Origin: Rhizobium sp. NLR16a
GTDB taxonomy: Bacteria > Pseudomonadota > Alphaproteobacteria > Rhizobiales > Rhizobiaceae
Assembly: GCF_017948245.1 (NCBI RefSeq)
Contig: NZ_CP072867.1
Location: 124,001 to 188,000 of the forward strand
Length of the DNA stretch: 64,000 bases
Direction of reading: 5' to 3'
Shown here: positions 18,512 through 25,716 of the stretch, piece by piece
How positions within the stretch are numbered: position 1 is the stretch's first letter
Layout of the letters: each line of letters begins with the position of its first letter
Program-made: the position numbers and the translations under genes
The notes under the pieces: generated by a model
The model's database searches: none
Seen by the model: the letters and a program-made list of their open reading frames with translations, nothing else
Told to the model about the DNA's origin: nothing

Positions 18512-19267
18512 TTAATCTTCGAACATCTTGCCGCTGCGCGCCTCGAGCCGGTAGCGATAGCCGGGATAGACGAGGCGGGCGGTCGAGACCACCTGTTTGG
18601 CCGACCATGTGCGCCGGCGGATCGTCAGGCAGGGCTCGCTCTTCAGGATGGTCAGGAGCTTGCATTCCCAGGCCTGCGGCATCGCCGCCTCGACGACGTG
18701 CTCGGAGCCGCTGAGCGGGGCGGCGGCCGTCAAATAAGCGTTCGGCGTCAGCGTCGTGAAGTCCTGCTCCAGATATTCGGGAGCGGCCTCCGGATGGACG
18801 AACCGGTCCTCGATCTGCACGGGAACGCCGTTTTCGCTGTGCACGATCAGCGAGTGGAAAACGGCCGCGCCGATTGCCAGTTCCAAGGCGTCAGCAATCT
18901 CGGGAGAGGCGGTTTCCCGGGCCAGAACGACGACAGTGGCCTCGTGGATATGACCGCGTTCGGCGATCTCCTCGGCGATGTTGCGCACCTCGAACAGCGC
19001 TGAATAACCTTTGCGCTCGGCCACGAAGGAGCCGACGCCCTGGATGCGGACGAGTTCGCCTTCGTTGGCAAGCTCGCGCAGTGCCCGGTTGGCGGTCATC
19101 TTGCTGACGCCGAGTTCGACGACCAGTTCGTTTTCCGACGGCACGCGGTATTTCGGCGGCCATTCGCCGCTGTGGATGCGGTCGAGGATCACCTGCTTGA
19201 CGCCGGCGTAGAGCGGCGTGCTGTCATTTCCCGCCAGGTCGCGCTTCATTTCGCCGGAACGCTTCAT
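18512..19267 (-). CDS. Second HutC-like GntR/UTRA regulator
   Basis: A 251-residue GntR/UTRA protein, clearly a paralogue of the HutC encoded 34 bp away in convergent orientation. Parallel motifs include SGEWPPKYRVPSENELV, VSKMTANRALREL, the middle IEDRFVHPEAAPEY segment and a C-terminal TARLVYPGYRYRLEARSG. It is divergent from the amino acid ABC operon and probably regulates it through the palindrome at 19339-19352. It may respond to urocanate or a related ligand. An internal ATG at codon 7 is an alternative start. Confidence 0.88.
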   Translation of the reverse strand: MKRSGEMKRDLAGNDSTPLYAGVKQVILDRIHSGEWPPKYRVPSENELVVELGVSKMTANRALRELANEGELVRIQGVGSFVAERKGYSALFEVRNIAEEIAERGHIHEATVVVLARETASPEIADALELAIGAAVFHSLIVHSENGVPVQIEDRFVHPEAAPEYLEQDFTTLTPNAYLTAAAPLSGSEHVVEAAMPQAWECKLLTILKSEPCLTIRRRTWSAKQVVSTARLVYPGYRYRLEARSGKMFED

Positions 19268-19338
19268 TGCCTATTCCTTTTGCACGGATGCAATTTGCCA
19301 CATAAACGACTTTCCTCTTGCATATCACAAAATATCTC

Positions 19339-19352
19339 ATATGGTACCATAT
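19339..19352. promoter_or_regulatory. Operator-like palindrome upstream of the hut-linked ABC operon
   Basis: The perfect 14-bp palindrome ATATGGTACCATAT lies between the divergent second HutC-like regulator and the solute-binding-protein gene, 109 bp before the latter. Its flanking ATATAC resembles half of the hutI/hutF operator, consistent with recognition by a HutC-family repressor. Confidence 0.55.
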
Positions 19353-19460
19353 ACAACCTCCCAATCGGTCCTGGACACAAAAATAGGACGGAAAGGGCAA
19401 GCCGGCGAAGATCGGCGTGGCGCCGCAAGGTCTGTTTCAACTCCAGAGGAGAATTCATCA

Positions 19461-20303
19461 ATGAAATTCAGCACAATCCTGTTTTGCGGCGTCGCCGCTC
19501 TTTCCGCCTTTGCTGCCCCCGCCTTTGCCAAGGACTGGACGAAGGCGACCATCACGCTTGAAGGCGCCTATGCGCCGTGGAACCTCACCAATGCCGACGG
19601 CACGCTCGGCGGCTTCGAGCCGGAGCTTGCCAAGGTGCTGTGCGAACGCGCCAAGATCGAATGCACGCTCGTCGCTTCCGACTGGGACGGCATGATCCCG
19701 GCGCTCAATGCCGGCAAGTTCGACGTCATCATGGACGCGCTGTCGATCACCGAGGAGCGCAAGCAGGTCATCGACTTCACCGTTCCCTATGCCGCGACAC
19801 CCGCCGCCTTCGCCGCCGCCAAGGACAGCCCGCTGGCGAAAGCCGCCGGCACCGGCGCCACGATCAAGATGACGCCCGGCCAGACCGGCGTTAAGGAGAT
19901 CGACGCGCTGAAGGAGGCCTTCAAGGGCAAGACGATCGGCATCCAGGCGGCGACCGTCTATGCCAAGTTCGTCTATGACAATTTCGGCGACATTGCCGAG
20001 ATCCGCGAATACAAGACCGGCGCCGACCGCGATCTCGACCTGCAAAACGGCCGCATCGACCTCGGCTTCGATGACGCCGTCTATTTCGCCAATGCTTTCC
20101 AGGCCGCCAACGGCGCGCTCGACTTCACCGGTCCGGAGATCGTCGGCTCGATCTGGGGCGAGGGCGAGGGCCTCGGCGTCCGCAAGGCCGACACCGATCT
20201 GCGGGACAAGTTCAACGTGGCGATCAAGTCGGCGCTCGCCGACGGCACGGTCAAGAACCTTTCGATGAAGTGGTTCAAGGTCGACGTCAGTCCGCAGCAG
20301 TAA
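19461..20303 (+). CDS. Polar amino acid ABC transporter, solute-binding protein (family 3)
   Basis: A 280-residue periplasmic protein. The signal peptide (about residues 1-23, cleavage after AFA) is followed by the family-3 fold. Typical lysine/arginine/ornithine/histidine-binder segments are visible: EGAYAPWNLTNADGTLGGFE, then SDWDGMIPALNAGKFDVIMD, SITEERKQVIDFTVPY and LQNGRIDLGFDDA. Context in the hut locus suggests histidine or urocanate as ligand, but that is inference. AGAGGAG lies upstream of the ATG. It is the first gene of a five-gene operon. Confidence 0.9.
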   Translation: MKFSTILFCGVAALSAFAAPAFAKDWTKATITLEGAYAPWNLTNADGTLGGFEPELAKVLCERAKIECTLVASDWDGMIPALNAGKFDVIMDALSITEERKQVIDFTVPYAATPAAFAAAKDSPLAKAAGTGATIKMTPGQTGVKEIDALKEAFKGKTIGIQAATVYAKFVYDNFGDIAEIREYKTGADRDLDLQNGRIDLGFDDAVYFANAFQAANGALDFTGPEIVGSIWGEGEGLGVRKADTDLRDKFNVAIKSALADGTVKNLSMKWFKVDVSPQQ

Positions 20304-20330
20304 TCGCTTCGGCCGTTTGGCCGCAGGCGC

Positions 20331-20358
20331 CGGTCTCCGGCTTTATCGCCGGAGACCG
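20331..20358 (+). promoter_or_regulatory. Intercistronic hairpin between binding-protein and permease genes
   Basis: Perfect 11-bp arms CGGTCTCCGGC (20331-20341) and GCCGGAGACCG (20348-20358) with a 6-nt loop and no following U-run. It sits in the 105-bp gap after the binding-protein stop. It most likely protects the upstream mRNA segment from 3' exonucleases or attenuates transcription, giving more binding protein than permease. Confidence 0.65.
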
Positions 20359-20408
20359 CGTGTTATTCTCGATCGACAAGAACACTGCCACGGACGGGGA
20401 ACGACGCT

Positions 20409-21134
20409 ATGGCAACCTTGGAACTGCTTGGCTTCGGCTCGACGGGATGGGGCGCGCTGCTCATTCTCGCCGCCTTGATGACGCTGGCCGTCACCGCGAC
20501 GGCGCTTGCGATCGGCGCGGTGCTCGGCGCCATCGTCGCGGGTGCGAAGCTCTCCGGCAATCCTCTCCTCGTCGCCTTCGGCAATGTCTATACGACCGTC
20601 TTTCGCGGCGTGCCGGAACTGCTGATCATCTATCTCATCTATTTCGGCGGTTCCTCCGCCGTCACTTCGATCGGCAAGGCGATGGGCTACGAGGGTTTCC
20701 TCGGCCTGCCTTCTTTCGCCGCCGGCGCGCTTGCCGTCGGCATCATCTCCGGCTCCTATCAGGCGGAGGTGTTCCGCGGCGCCTATCTGGCGATCGCCAA
20801 GGGTGAGCTCGAAGCCGCTTCGGCGATCGGCATGAATCGCGGCATGCGCTTCCGCCGCATCATCATCCCGCAGGTGCTTCGCTTCGCCATTCCCGGCCTC
20901 GGCAATGTCTGGCAGCTTAGCCTCAAGGATTCGGCGCTGATCTCCGTCACCGGCCTTGCCGAGCTGATGCGCACCAGCCAGGTGGCGGCGGGTTCGACCC
21001 GGCAATATTTTCTGTTCTTCATCGCCGGCGGCTGCCTCTACCTGATCCTGACCAGCCTTTCCGACCGCATCTTCAACGGCGCGGAACGCCGCGCCAATCG
21101 CAGCATGCCGGCCTCCGCCATGGGCCAGGCGTAA
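20409..21134 (+). CDS. Amino acid ABC transporter permease (HisQ type)
   Basis: A 241-residue His/Glu/Gln/Arg-type inner-membrane permease with about five to six membrane helices. An FRGVPELLIIYLIYFGG motif follows helix 1. The EAA cytoplasmic loop is GELEAASAIGMNRGMRFRRIIIPQ (about 137-160), which docks on the ATPase. It pairs with the next gene as a heterodimer. The ATG follows GGGGAACG. Confidence 0.92.
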   Translation: MATLELLGFGSTGWGALLILAALMTLAVTATALAIGAVLGAIVAGAKLSGNPLLVAFGNVYTTVFRGVPELLIIYLIYFGGSSAVTSIGKAMGYEGFLGLPSFAAGALAVGIISGSYQAEVFRGAYLAIAKGELEAASAIGMNRGMRFRRIIIPQVLRFAIPGLGNVWQLSLKDSALISVTGLAELMRTSQVAAGSTRQYFLFFIAGGCLYLILTSLSDRIFNGAERRANRSMPASAMGQA

Positions 21135-21144
21135 GGGGACGACG

Positions 21145-21849
21145 ATGGATTTCACCTTTCTCGCCTCGACCATGGTGACGCTGCTGAAAGCCGTGCCGAC
21201 GACGCTGATCCTGTTTTCGCTGTCGATCTTCTTCGGCGGTCTGCTGGCGCTGGTCATCGTCACGATGCGGGTCAGCGGCAACCGCTATTTGTCGGGTTTC
21301 GCCAAGGGCTATATCTTCGTCTTTCGCGGCTCGCCGCTCTTGATCCAGATGTTCCTGGTGTTCTACGGCCTCGGCCAGTTCGGCGTCATCCGCTATTCCT
21401 TCCTCTGGCCGTTCCTGCGCGAGCCGATGGTTTGCGCCGTGCTGTCGCTGGCGCTCTGCACCGCCGGCTACACGGCGGAGATCTTTCGCGGCGGCATCCG
21501 CGCGGTTTCGCCGAAGGAGATCGAGGCGGCCCGTTCGATCGGCATGTCCGGCTTCCTGATGGTGCGCCGCATCCTGGCGCCGATTGCCTTCCGCCACGCG
21601 CTGCCGGCCTATTCCACCGAGATCGTGCTGATGATGAAATCGACGGCGCTCGCCAGCCTCGTCACCGTCTGGGAGGTCACCGGTGTGGCCCAGCGGCTGA
21701 TCTCGCAGACCTACCGCACGATGGAAGTCTTCCTCTGCGCGGCGATCATCTATCTCGTTTTGAACTTCATCATCCTGCAGGGCATGGCTCTGCTCGAATA
21801 TTCGCTGTCCCGACACCGCCGTGCGATCCCGCAGGCGCTGAAGGCCTAG
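21145..21849 (+). CDS. Amino acid ABC transporter permease (HisM type)
   Basis: A 234-residue second permease of the same transporter, 10 bp after the first. It has the family motif FVFRGSPLLIQMFLVFYGLG near residue 55 and the EAA loop EIEAARSIGMSGFLMVRRIL near 130. Several hydrophobic helices are evident. The subunit pair implies a HisJQMP-like importer. Confidence 0.92.
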   Translation: MDFTFLASTMVTLLKAVPTTLILFSLSIFFGGLLALVIVTMRVSGNRYLSGFAKGYIFVFRGSPLLIQMFLVFYGLGQFGVIRYSFLWPFLREPMVCAVLSLALCTAGYTAEIFRGGIRAVSPKEIEAARSIGMSGFLMVRRILAPIAFRHALPAYSTEIVLMMKSTALASLVTVWEVTGVAQRLISQTYRTMEVFLCAAIIYLVLNFIILQGMALLEYSLSRHRRAIPQALKA

Positions 21850-21876
21850 GCGGAACCTGAATCGATTGGAGCAACC

Positions 21877-22653
21877 ATGCCAGGCGTAACCCGACTTTCG
21901 GTCCGCAATATCCGCAAGAGCTTCGGCACGCACGAGGTGCTGCGCGGCATTTCCCTCGATGCTGAGGACGGCGACGTGATTTCGCTGCTCGGCGCCTCCG
22001 GCTCCGGCAAATCGACCTTTCTGCGCTGCATCAATCTGCTCGAAACCGCAAGCGACGGTGAGATCTGGGTCGATGGCGAGCACATCGAGATGGTTCACAA
22101 GAACGGCAAGACAAGGCCGGCCAGCCAGAAGCAGGTCGACCATATCCGCTCCGAACTCGGCATGGTGTTCCAGTCCTTCAATCTCTGGTCCCATATGACG
22201 ATCCTGCAGAACGTCATCGAAGGGCCGATCCATGTGTTGAAGCGGCCGCGCGCCGACTGCATCGCCGAGGCCGAAGCGCTGCTCGAAAAGGTCGGCATCG
22301 CAGACAAGCGCCATGCCTATCCCGCCCATCTCTCCGGCGGCCAGCAGCAGCGCGCCGCAATCGCCCGCGCGCTGGCGATGAAGCCGAAGGTCATGCTGTT
22401 CGACGAGCCGACCTCGGCGCTCGATCCGGAACTCGTCGGTGAGGTCCTGCGCGTCATGCGGGCACTTGCCGAGGAAGGCATGACCATGCTCGTCGTCACC
22501 CATGAGATGAGCTTTGCCCGCAACGTCTCGAACCGCGTCGTCTTCATGCGCGAGGGGCTGATCGAAAGCAGCGGCAAGCCGGACGAGATGTTCACAACAG
22601 GCGCGACCCCCGCCTTCCGCCAGTTCATCGGCCATTTCGGGACAGGTCAATGA
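21877..22653 (+). CDS. Amino acid ABC transporter ATP-binding protein (HisP type)
   Basis: A 258-residue ABC ATPase. Walker A is GASGSGKST (about 44-52), the signature is [15 protein letters not shown] (about 155), and Walker B is [14 protein letters not shown], with an H-loop in VVTHEM. The insertion [20 protein letters not shown] before the Q-loop is typical of HisP/OccP-type importers. Its last four bases (ATGA) overlap the start of the histidase paralogue, so the two are translationally coupled. Confidence 0.94.
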   Translation: MPGVTRLSVRNIRKSFGTHEVLRGISLDAEDGDVISLLGASGSGKSTFLRCINLLETASDGEIWVDGEHIEMVHKNGKTRPASQKQVDHIRSELGMVFQSFNLWSHMTILQNVIEGPIHVLKRPRADCIAEAEALLEKVGIADKRHAYPAHLSGGQQQRAAIARALAMKPKVMLFDEPTSALDPELVGEVLRVMRALAEEGMTMLVVTHEMSFARNVSNRVVFMREGLIESSGKPDEMFTTGATPAFRQFIGHFGTGQ

Positions 22654-24143
22654 CGATCATCATCGATAGAGTGCTGACCTGGCGCGATGTCGCGCGCGTC
22701 GGGGCAGGGGAAGCTCTTGCGCTGTCGCCGGCCGCCTGGGCGCGCGTCGAGCAGGCAAGCCGCATCGTCGCCAGCATCGTCGAAACCGGCGTACGCGCCT
22801 ATGGCGTCAACACCGGCGTCGGGGCGCTGGCCGATACCGTGGTCGATCGCGCCTCGCAGAGCCTGCTGTCGCGCAGCATCGTGCTCAGCCACGCCTGCGG
22901 TGTCGGGCCGTTGCTTGATGCCCGCGCCGTGCGCGCCATCATTGCCGCTCAGATTGCCAATTTCGCCCATGGCCATTCCGGCGTGCGGCGCGAGATCGTC
23001 GAGCATCTCACCGCCCTGCTGGCGCATGATTGCATTCCCGACGTGCCGTCGAAAGGCTCGGCGGGTTACATCACCCACAATGCCCATGCGGCGCTCGTCC
23101 TGATCGGCGAAGGCAGCGCCATGCTGGGCGGAGAACGCATGAGCGGCCGCCAGGCACTTGCGGCGATCGGCCTCGAACCGCTGGTGCTCGGCGCCAAGGA
23201 GGGGTTGAGCCTCGTCAACGGCACCGCCTGCGCCACCGGCCTGGCCGCCACGGCACTTATGCGCGCCGAACGGCTGCTCGACTGGGCCGATGCCATCGCC
23301 GCGCTGACGCTGGAAGCGGCGGGTTGCCAGATCGCCGCCTTCGACGAGGCGGTGCTGGCGCTGCGCCCATCGGCGGGAATTGAAAAGGTGGGAGCGTCCC
23401 TTCGTGCCCGCCTTCGCGGCAGCGGCCTTGTCGCCGCCGCCTTCGGCCGGCGCACCCAGGATGCGCTCAGCCTCCGTTCGGTGCCGCATGCGCATGGCGC
23501 CGCCCGCGACGTCTTCGACAATTCGGCTCGCATCGTCAACCAGGAGCTTGCTTCAGTGACGGACAATCCGGCCGTCTCGGGCACGCCGGAGCAGCCGATC
23601 GTCTCCTCCGAGGCCCATGCCGTCGCCCCGGCGCTCGGGCAGGCGGCTGACAGTCTCGCCATTGCACTGGCGCAGATCGGCGCGATCAGCGAAAGGCGCA
23701 TGGACCGGCTGGTCAATCCGCTGGTGAGCGGCCTGCCGCCGTTTCTCGCGAGCGACGCCGGCAGCCATTCCGGCTTCATGATCGCGCAATATACCGCCGC
23801 CGCGCTGAGCAATGAAAACCGCCGCCTTGCCGCGCCCGCGGCGATGGACGGCGGCCTGACCTCCGGCCTGCAGGAGGATTTCCTCGCCCATCCCACAGCC
23901 GCCGCCGGCAAGCTGCTCGCGGTCATCGACAATGCCGAATATATCCTGGCGATCGAGCTGATGACCGCCGCCCAGGCGCATGATTTTCTGGCGGCGACAG
24001 CGCCCCGGGCGGCCGGGACGGATCTGGTCTATCAGGCCGCGCGGGAGCATATCTCCCATTATGGCGACGAGCGGCCGCTCAACGGCGATATCGAGGCGGT
24101 GCGCAGCCTGGTCCGCGAGACTGCGCCGCCACCGATGAATTGA
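22650..24143 (+). CDS. Histidine ammonia-lyase paralogue lacking the MIO triad
   Basis: A 497-residue protein of the aromatic amino acid lyase (HAL/PAL) superfamily, full length and in frame. The scaffold is retained: [14 protein letters not shown] near residue 51, NGTACATG near 190, and VTDNPAVS and [11 protein letters not shown] in the C-terminal half. The cofactor loop reads [14 protein letters not shown] (residues 135-148): Tyr140-Ile141-Thr142 stand where the catalytic HutH has Ala142-Ser143-Gly144, so autocatalytic MIO formation by the usual route is impossible. It is translationally coupled to the amino acid ABC ATPase. Possible roles are a ligand-binding or regulatory subunit, or an enzyme with changed chemistry. 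It is not an ordinary second histidase. Confidence 0.88.
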   Translation: MTIIIDRVLTWRDVARVGAGEALALSPAAWARVEQASRIVASIVETGVRAYGVNTGVGALADTVVDRASQSLLSRSIVLSHACGVGPLLDARAVRAIIAAQIANFAHGHSGVRREIVEHLTALLAHDCIPDVPSKGSAGYITHNAHAALVLIGEGSAMLGGERMSGRQALAAIGLEPLVLGAKEGLSLVNGTACATGLAATALMRAERLLDWADAIAALTLEAAGCQIAAFDEAVLALRPSAGIEKVGASLRARLRGSGLVAAAFGRRTQDALSLRSVPHAHGAARDVFDNSARIVNQELASVTDNPAVSGTPEQPIVSSEAHAVAPALGQAADSLAIALAQIGAISERRMDRLVNPLVSGLPPFLASDAGSHSGFMIAQYTAAALSNENRRLAAPAAMDGGLTSGLQEDFLAHPTAAAGKLLAVIDNAEYILAIELMTAAQAHDFLAATAPRAAGTDLVYQAAREHISHYGDERPLNGDIEAVRSLVRETAPPPMN

Positions 24144-24156
24144 ATCGGGCTGACCG

Positions 24157-24699
24157 TCAGAACGGCTTGCTGGTGTCGGAATCCTGCTTCAGCTTTCCGC
24201 CAGCCTCGAGGCGTTTGAGGCATTGGGCGAAGGTGGGGTAGAGCTGGTCTACCCGCGAGAGTGGCAGCGTCCAGTCGCCCTCGTCGCCGGCAAAGGTCAG
24301 CTGCACATCAGGGGTTCCGGCAAACGAATTCTTGATGATCTTCTTCAGTCCAGCGCTTCCCTTGCTGCCCACTGGCCAGAGGCGAAGCGTATTCTTGTCG
24401 AAAAACTCGGCCGCGACCACCTTCGTCACTTGGCGATCGGTGAGCGTCACCTCGGTTTTGGCATCGGCTGGAATGTCCCATGTAGTCTTGGCAACGAGCC
24501 AGAAGGTCTCGCTCGCGCTCTGGCGGAATTCCATGGTCTTGCCGATCTCGCTGTCCCAGCGCAGGCGGCAGTAGGCAGGCTGTTCGTTGGCATAGCCCAC
24601 CGACCATTGTCTTGCGCCGCCCATCCATTCGGTCTCGCCGGAGGCGGAAGCCGGCTGCAGGGCGGATGCCAGCAGAACCATCGCGGTCAGAATCTTCAT
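24157..24699 (-). CDS. Hypothetical secreted protein
   Basis: A 180-residue protein with a clear signal peptide (MKILTAMVLLASALQPASAS, cleavage near residue 19). The mature part is mostly beta-type, with two Cys (YCRLRWDS and FAQCLKRL) that could form a disulfide in the periplasm. I recognise no domain. The ATG at 24699 is chosen over an upstream start because it places the signal peptide at the N-terminus. It is convergent with the histidase paralogue, 13 bp away. Confidence 0.65.
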   Translation of the reverse strand: MKILTAMVLLASALQPASASGETEWMGGARQWSVGYANEQPAYCRLRWDSEIGKTMEFRQSASETFWLVAKTTWDIPADAKTEVTLTDRQVTKVVAAEFFDKNTLRLWPVGSKGSAGLKKIIKNSFAGTPDVQLTFAGDEGDWTLPLSRVDQLYPTFAQCLKRLEAGGKLKQDSDTSKPF

Positions 24700-24879
24700 C
24701 GCCGAAACCTCCAGGCCAATCGGCTTCAGCCATAGCAAAAGAAGGTTGAGCTTTTGCTACCGATGGTTTGGAAACCAGGCGGCGAGCGGCTCCTCGACGG
24801 CCGCAAGGTCTTGAATTTTCGCCTCGCCTTGCCGATTTGGCAGGTGAGGACATGATGCGAAGGGAGCTCGACGGCAGGC

Positions 24880-25617
24880 ATGACGGAGGTTCGACGAAGC
24901 GGTTTCCTGGCGAGGCTCAACGCCTATGAGCCACTGACCCTGATCATGCTGGCATCGGTCGCCGGCGGGCTGTTCGTGCTGCAGCGGCTGACGAGCGAGG
25001 TACTCGAGGGCGAGACCTTTGGTTTCGACCAGGCGATTCTGCTGGCGCTGCGGCGGGCGGATGATCTTGCCGTGCCGATCGGTCCGGCCTGGCTGACCCA
25101 CGCTGTCGACGACATCACCAGCCTCGGCGGCATCACCGTCCTGGCGCTGCTGACGGTTCTCATCACCGTCTATCTCTTGCTCGATCGGCGCTGGCCGATC
25201 GCGATCTTCGTCTTTTCGTCTGTGCTATCGGGCTGGCTGGCGAGCACGCTGTTGAAGATCCTCGTCGCGCGGCCGCGTCCGGATGTCGTGCCGCATCTGA
25301 TCGAGGTCAGCGATCTCAGCTTTCCCTCCGGGCACGCCATGGTCTCGGCGGTGACCTATCTGACGCTCGGGGCGCTGGTGGCGCGCACCCAGCGGTACCG
25401 CTCGACGCGGATCTTCGTCATGGGCGTCGGCGTCTTCCTCGCCGTCATCATCGGGTTCAGCCGGATCTATCTCGGCGTCCATTACCCCACGGATGTTTTT
25501 GCTGGATGGTGCGCCGGGGCACTGTGGGCGCTCGGCTGCTGGCTGATCTCGAAGAGGTTCGTCCCGAGCCGTGCGCCTGACGATGGCGTCGAGACTGCAA
25601 ATGGAGACAACACATAG
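24880..25617 (+). CDS. PAP2-family membrane phosphatase
   Basis: A 245-residue integral membrane lipid-phosphatase-type protein with about six helices. All three PAP2 catalytic motifs are intact: KILVARPRP (126-134), PSGH (149-152) and SRIYLGVHYPTD (194-205), including the two catalytic His. Family members dephosphorylate phosphatidate, undecaprenyl diphosphate or phosphatidylglycerophosphate at the membrane surface; the substrate here is open. It is followed by a shared terminator hairpin. Confidence 0.88.
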   Translation: MTEVRRSGFLARLNAYEPLTLIMLASVAGGLFVLQRLTSEVLEGETFGFDQAILLALRRADDLAVPIGPAWLTHAVDDITSLGGITVLALLTVLITVYLLLDRRWPIAIFVFSSVLSGWLASTLLKILVARPRPDVVPHLIEVSDLSFPSGHAMVSAVTYLTLGALVARTQRYRSTRIFVMGVGVFLAVIIGFSRIYLGVHYPTDVFAGWCAGALWALGCWLISKRFVPSRAPDDGVETANGDNT

Positions 25618-25641
25618 CTCAATGCGGCTCAACCGCATGAA

Positions 25642-25667
25642 TGTGGCGCCGTGCTGGCGGCGCCACA
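25642..25667. terminator. Bidirectional hairpin between convergent genes
   Basis: Perfect 9-bp arms TGTGGCGCC (25642-25650) and GGCGCCACA (25659-25667) with an 8-nt loop, between the PAP2 gene and the convergent oxidoreductase. A smaller hairpin ATGCGG/CCGCAT (25622-25638) lies just before it. No long T-run is present. Confidence 0.5.
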
Positions 25668-25716
25668 GGTGCTTGAGGGCTTAGGTTCTGCCGCTTTCGT
25701 TGAAAGCTGAACCGCT

